Notes under the pieces: model-generated
The model's input: the letters and a program-made list of their open reading frames with translations, nothing else
What the model was told of the DNA's origin: nothing
Database searches by the model: none
Source: Solobacterium sp.
GTDB taxonomy: Bacteria; Bacillota_I; Bacilli_A; Erysipelotrichales; Erysipelotrichaceae
Reading direction: 5' to 3'
DNA length: 5,753 nt
Assembly (NCBI GenBank): GCA_016291725.1
Contig: JAEEYJ010000077.1
Location: forward strand, 1 to 5,753
Made by a program: the position numbers and the translations under genes
In this document: in pieces, positions 5,181 to 5,753 of the stretch
Numbering within the stretch: the first letter of the stretch is position 1
Layout: the number at the start of each line of letters is the position of its first letter

Positions 5181-5753
5181 ATGGCAAAGAAACTGTATTT
5201 CGGCAGCAACCTGAAGATGTACAAGAATACAGCCGCAACTGTATCCTATCTGCAGGACCTGGAGGAAAAGACCAAGGATATTCCGGAGATTACCCGCTTC
5301 ATCATTCCTTCCTTCACCACCCTGGAGCGCGCATCGGCAGCCGTAGATCATCGGAACATCATGATCGGAGCGCAGAATATGTGCTATGCGGATGAAGGCC
5401 AGTTCACCGGTGAGATTTCCCCTCTGATGCTCAAGGAACTGGGGATTGACCTCGTGATGATCGGTCATTCCGAGAGAAGGCATGTCTTCGGGGAAAAGGA
5501 TGCCGAAGAAAACCGGAAGGTTCTTGCCGCGCTCAGCCATGGCTTTACCACATTGCTGTGCATCGGTGAAACAGCCGAAGAGAAGAACTACGGCATCAGT
5601 ACGGAAATCCTGCGCCAGCAGCTGAAAATCGGACTGTTCGGTGTTCGTCCGGACGATACGGACAGACTGTGGATTGCCTATGAACCGGTATGGTCGATCG
5701 GTGTGAACGGTACTCCTGCAAGTGCGGATTATGCCGAAGAGATGCACTTTGAA
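5181..5753 (+). CDS. tpiA: Triosephosphate isomerase-family protein, possibly EryH-like tetrulose-phosphate isomerase (3' end cut off by window)
   Basis: TIM-barrel isomerase; 191 of about 250 residues are visible. Catalytic residues of the family are all present: Lys12 in SNLKMYK (residues 9-15), His96 in IGHSERR (94-100), and Glu168 in AYEPVWSIG (166-174), with AQNM (64-67) and FTGEIS (75-80). The enzyme should therefore be an active ketose/aldose phosphate isomerase. Two sites depart from glycolytic TPI: NWKMN is NLKMY, and the mobile loop, usually VWAIGTG, reads VWSIGVNGTP (170-179). Such divergent TPI paralogues beside RpiB homologues include EryH, which converts L-erythrulose 1-phosphate to D-erythrulose 4-phosphate. 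The symbol is a family label; glycolytic TPI is the alternative. The start is 4 nt after the rpiB stop. The nearest purine-rich stretch, AAGGAA, abuts the ATG and is too close for a normal ribosome site, so translation is probably coupled to rpiB. Confidence 0.9.
   Translation, partial: MAKKLYFGSNLKMYKNTAATVSYLQDLEEKTKDIPEITRFIIPSFTTLERASAAVDHRNIMIGAQNMCYADEGQFTGEISPLMLKELGIDLVMIGHSERRHVFGEKDAEENRKVLAALSHGFTTLLCIGETAEEKNYGISTEILRQQLKIGLFGVRPDDTDRLWIAYEPVWSIGVNGTPASADYAEEMHFE

Noticed and set aside
5055..5747. Minus-strand open frame opposite the TPI-like gene
   Set aside because: The plus strand encodes a protein with intact TPI catalytic motifs; the reverse frame has none and no ribosome site.

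Overview
The window looks like part of a Bacillota (Firmicutes) genome with moderately high GC, possibly a gut lineage such as Erysipelotrichia or Lachnospiraceae. This rests on strong AGGAGG-type ribosome binding sites, tight operons, a split two-subunit transketolase and the style of the GH1 and ROK proteins. The taxon is inference. Nothing mobile, no tRNA or rRNA and no CRISPR array was seen. The whole window is sugar metabolism.

Left half (1-2706, minus strand): a three-gene operon read right to left. Aldose 1-epimerase (galM, 2706-1684) comes first, then a ROK-family sugar kinase (1670-792), then a GH1 beta-glucosidase or 6-phospho-beta-glucosidase (781 to beyond the left edge). Gaps are 13 and 10 nt, and each gene has its own ribosome binding site. 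The kinase resembles ATP-dependent beta-glucoside kinases (BglK type): it lacks the ROK zinc motif and has Tyr where glucokinases have His. The set suggests uptake of a beta-glucoside, phosphorylation, hydrolysis, and equilibration of the released sugar's anomers.

Centre (2707-2776): a very short divergent control region. A minus-strand TATAAT and a plus-strand TATATT overlap in the same 9 bp, flanked by a perfect CTGTTT/AAACAG inverted repeat.

Right half (2777-5753, plus strand): a two-subunit transketolase (N subunit 2777-3601 with a TTG start; C subunit 3594-4532, 8-nt overlap) ends at a clear intrinsic terminator (4540-4567). After a 203-bp intergenic region with an extended -10 promoter and several palindromes comes a second operon: an RpiB/LacAB-type isomerase (4736-5176) and, 4 nt later, a triosephosphate-isomerase-like protein (5181 to beyond the right edge). 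Both isomerases differ from housekeeping forms at diagnostic positions. An RpiB homologue paired with a TPI homologue is the arrangement of EryI/EryH (tetrulose-phosphate isomerases), whose product, D-erythrose 4-phosphate, is a transketolase substrate. The main hypothesis from this window is that the plus-strand genes form a four-carbon, or other unusual, sugar-phosphate route rather than spare copies of central metabolism.
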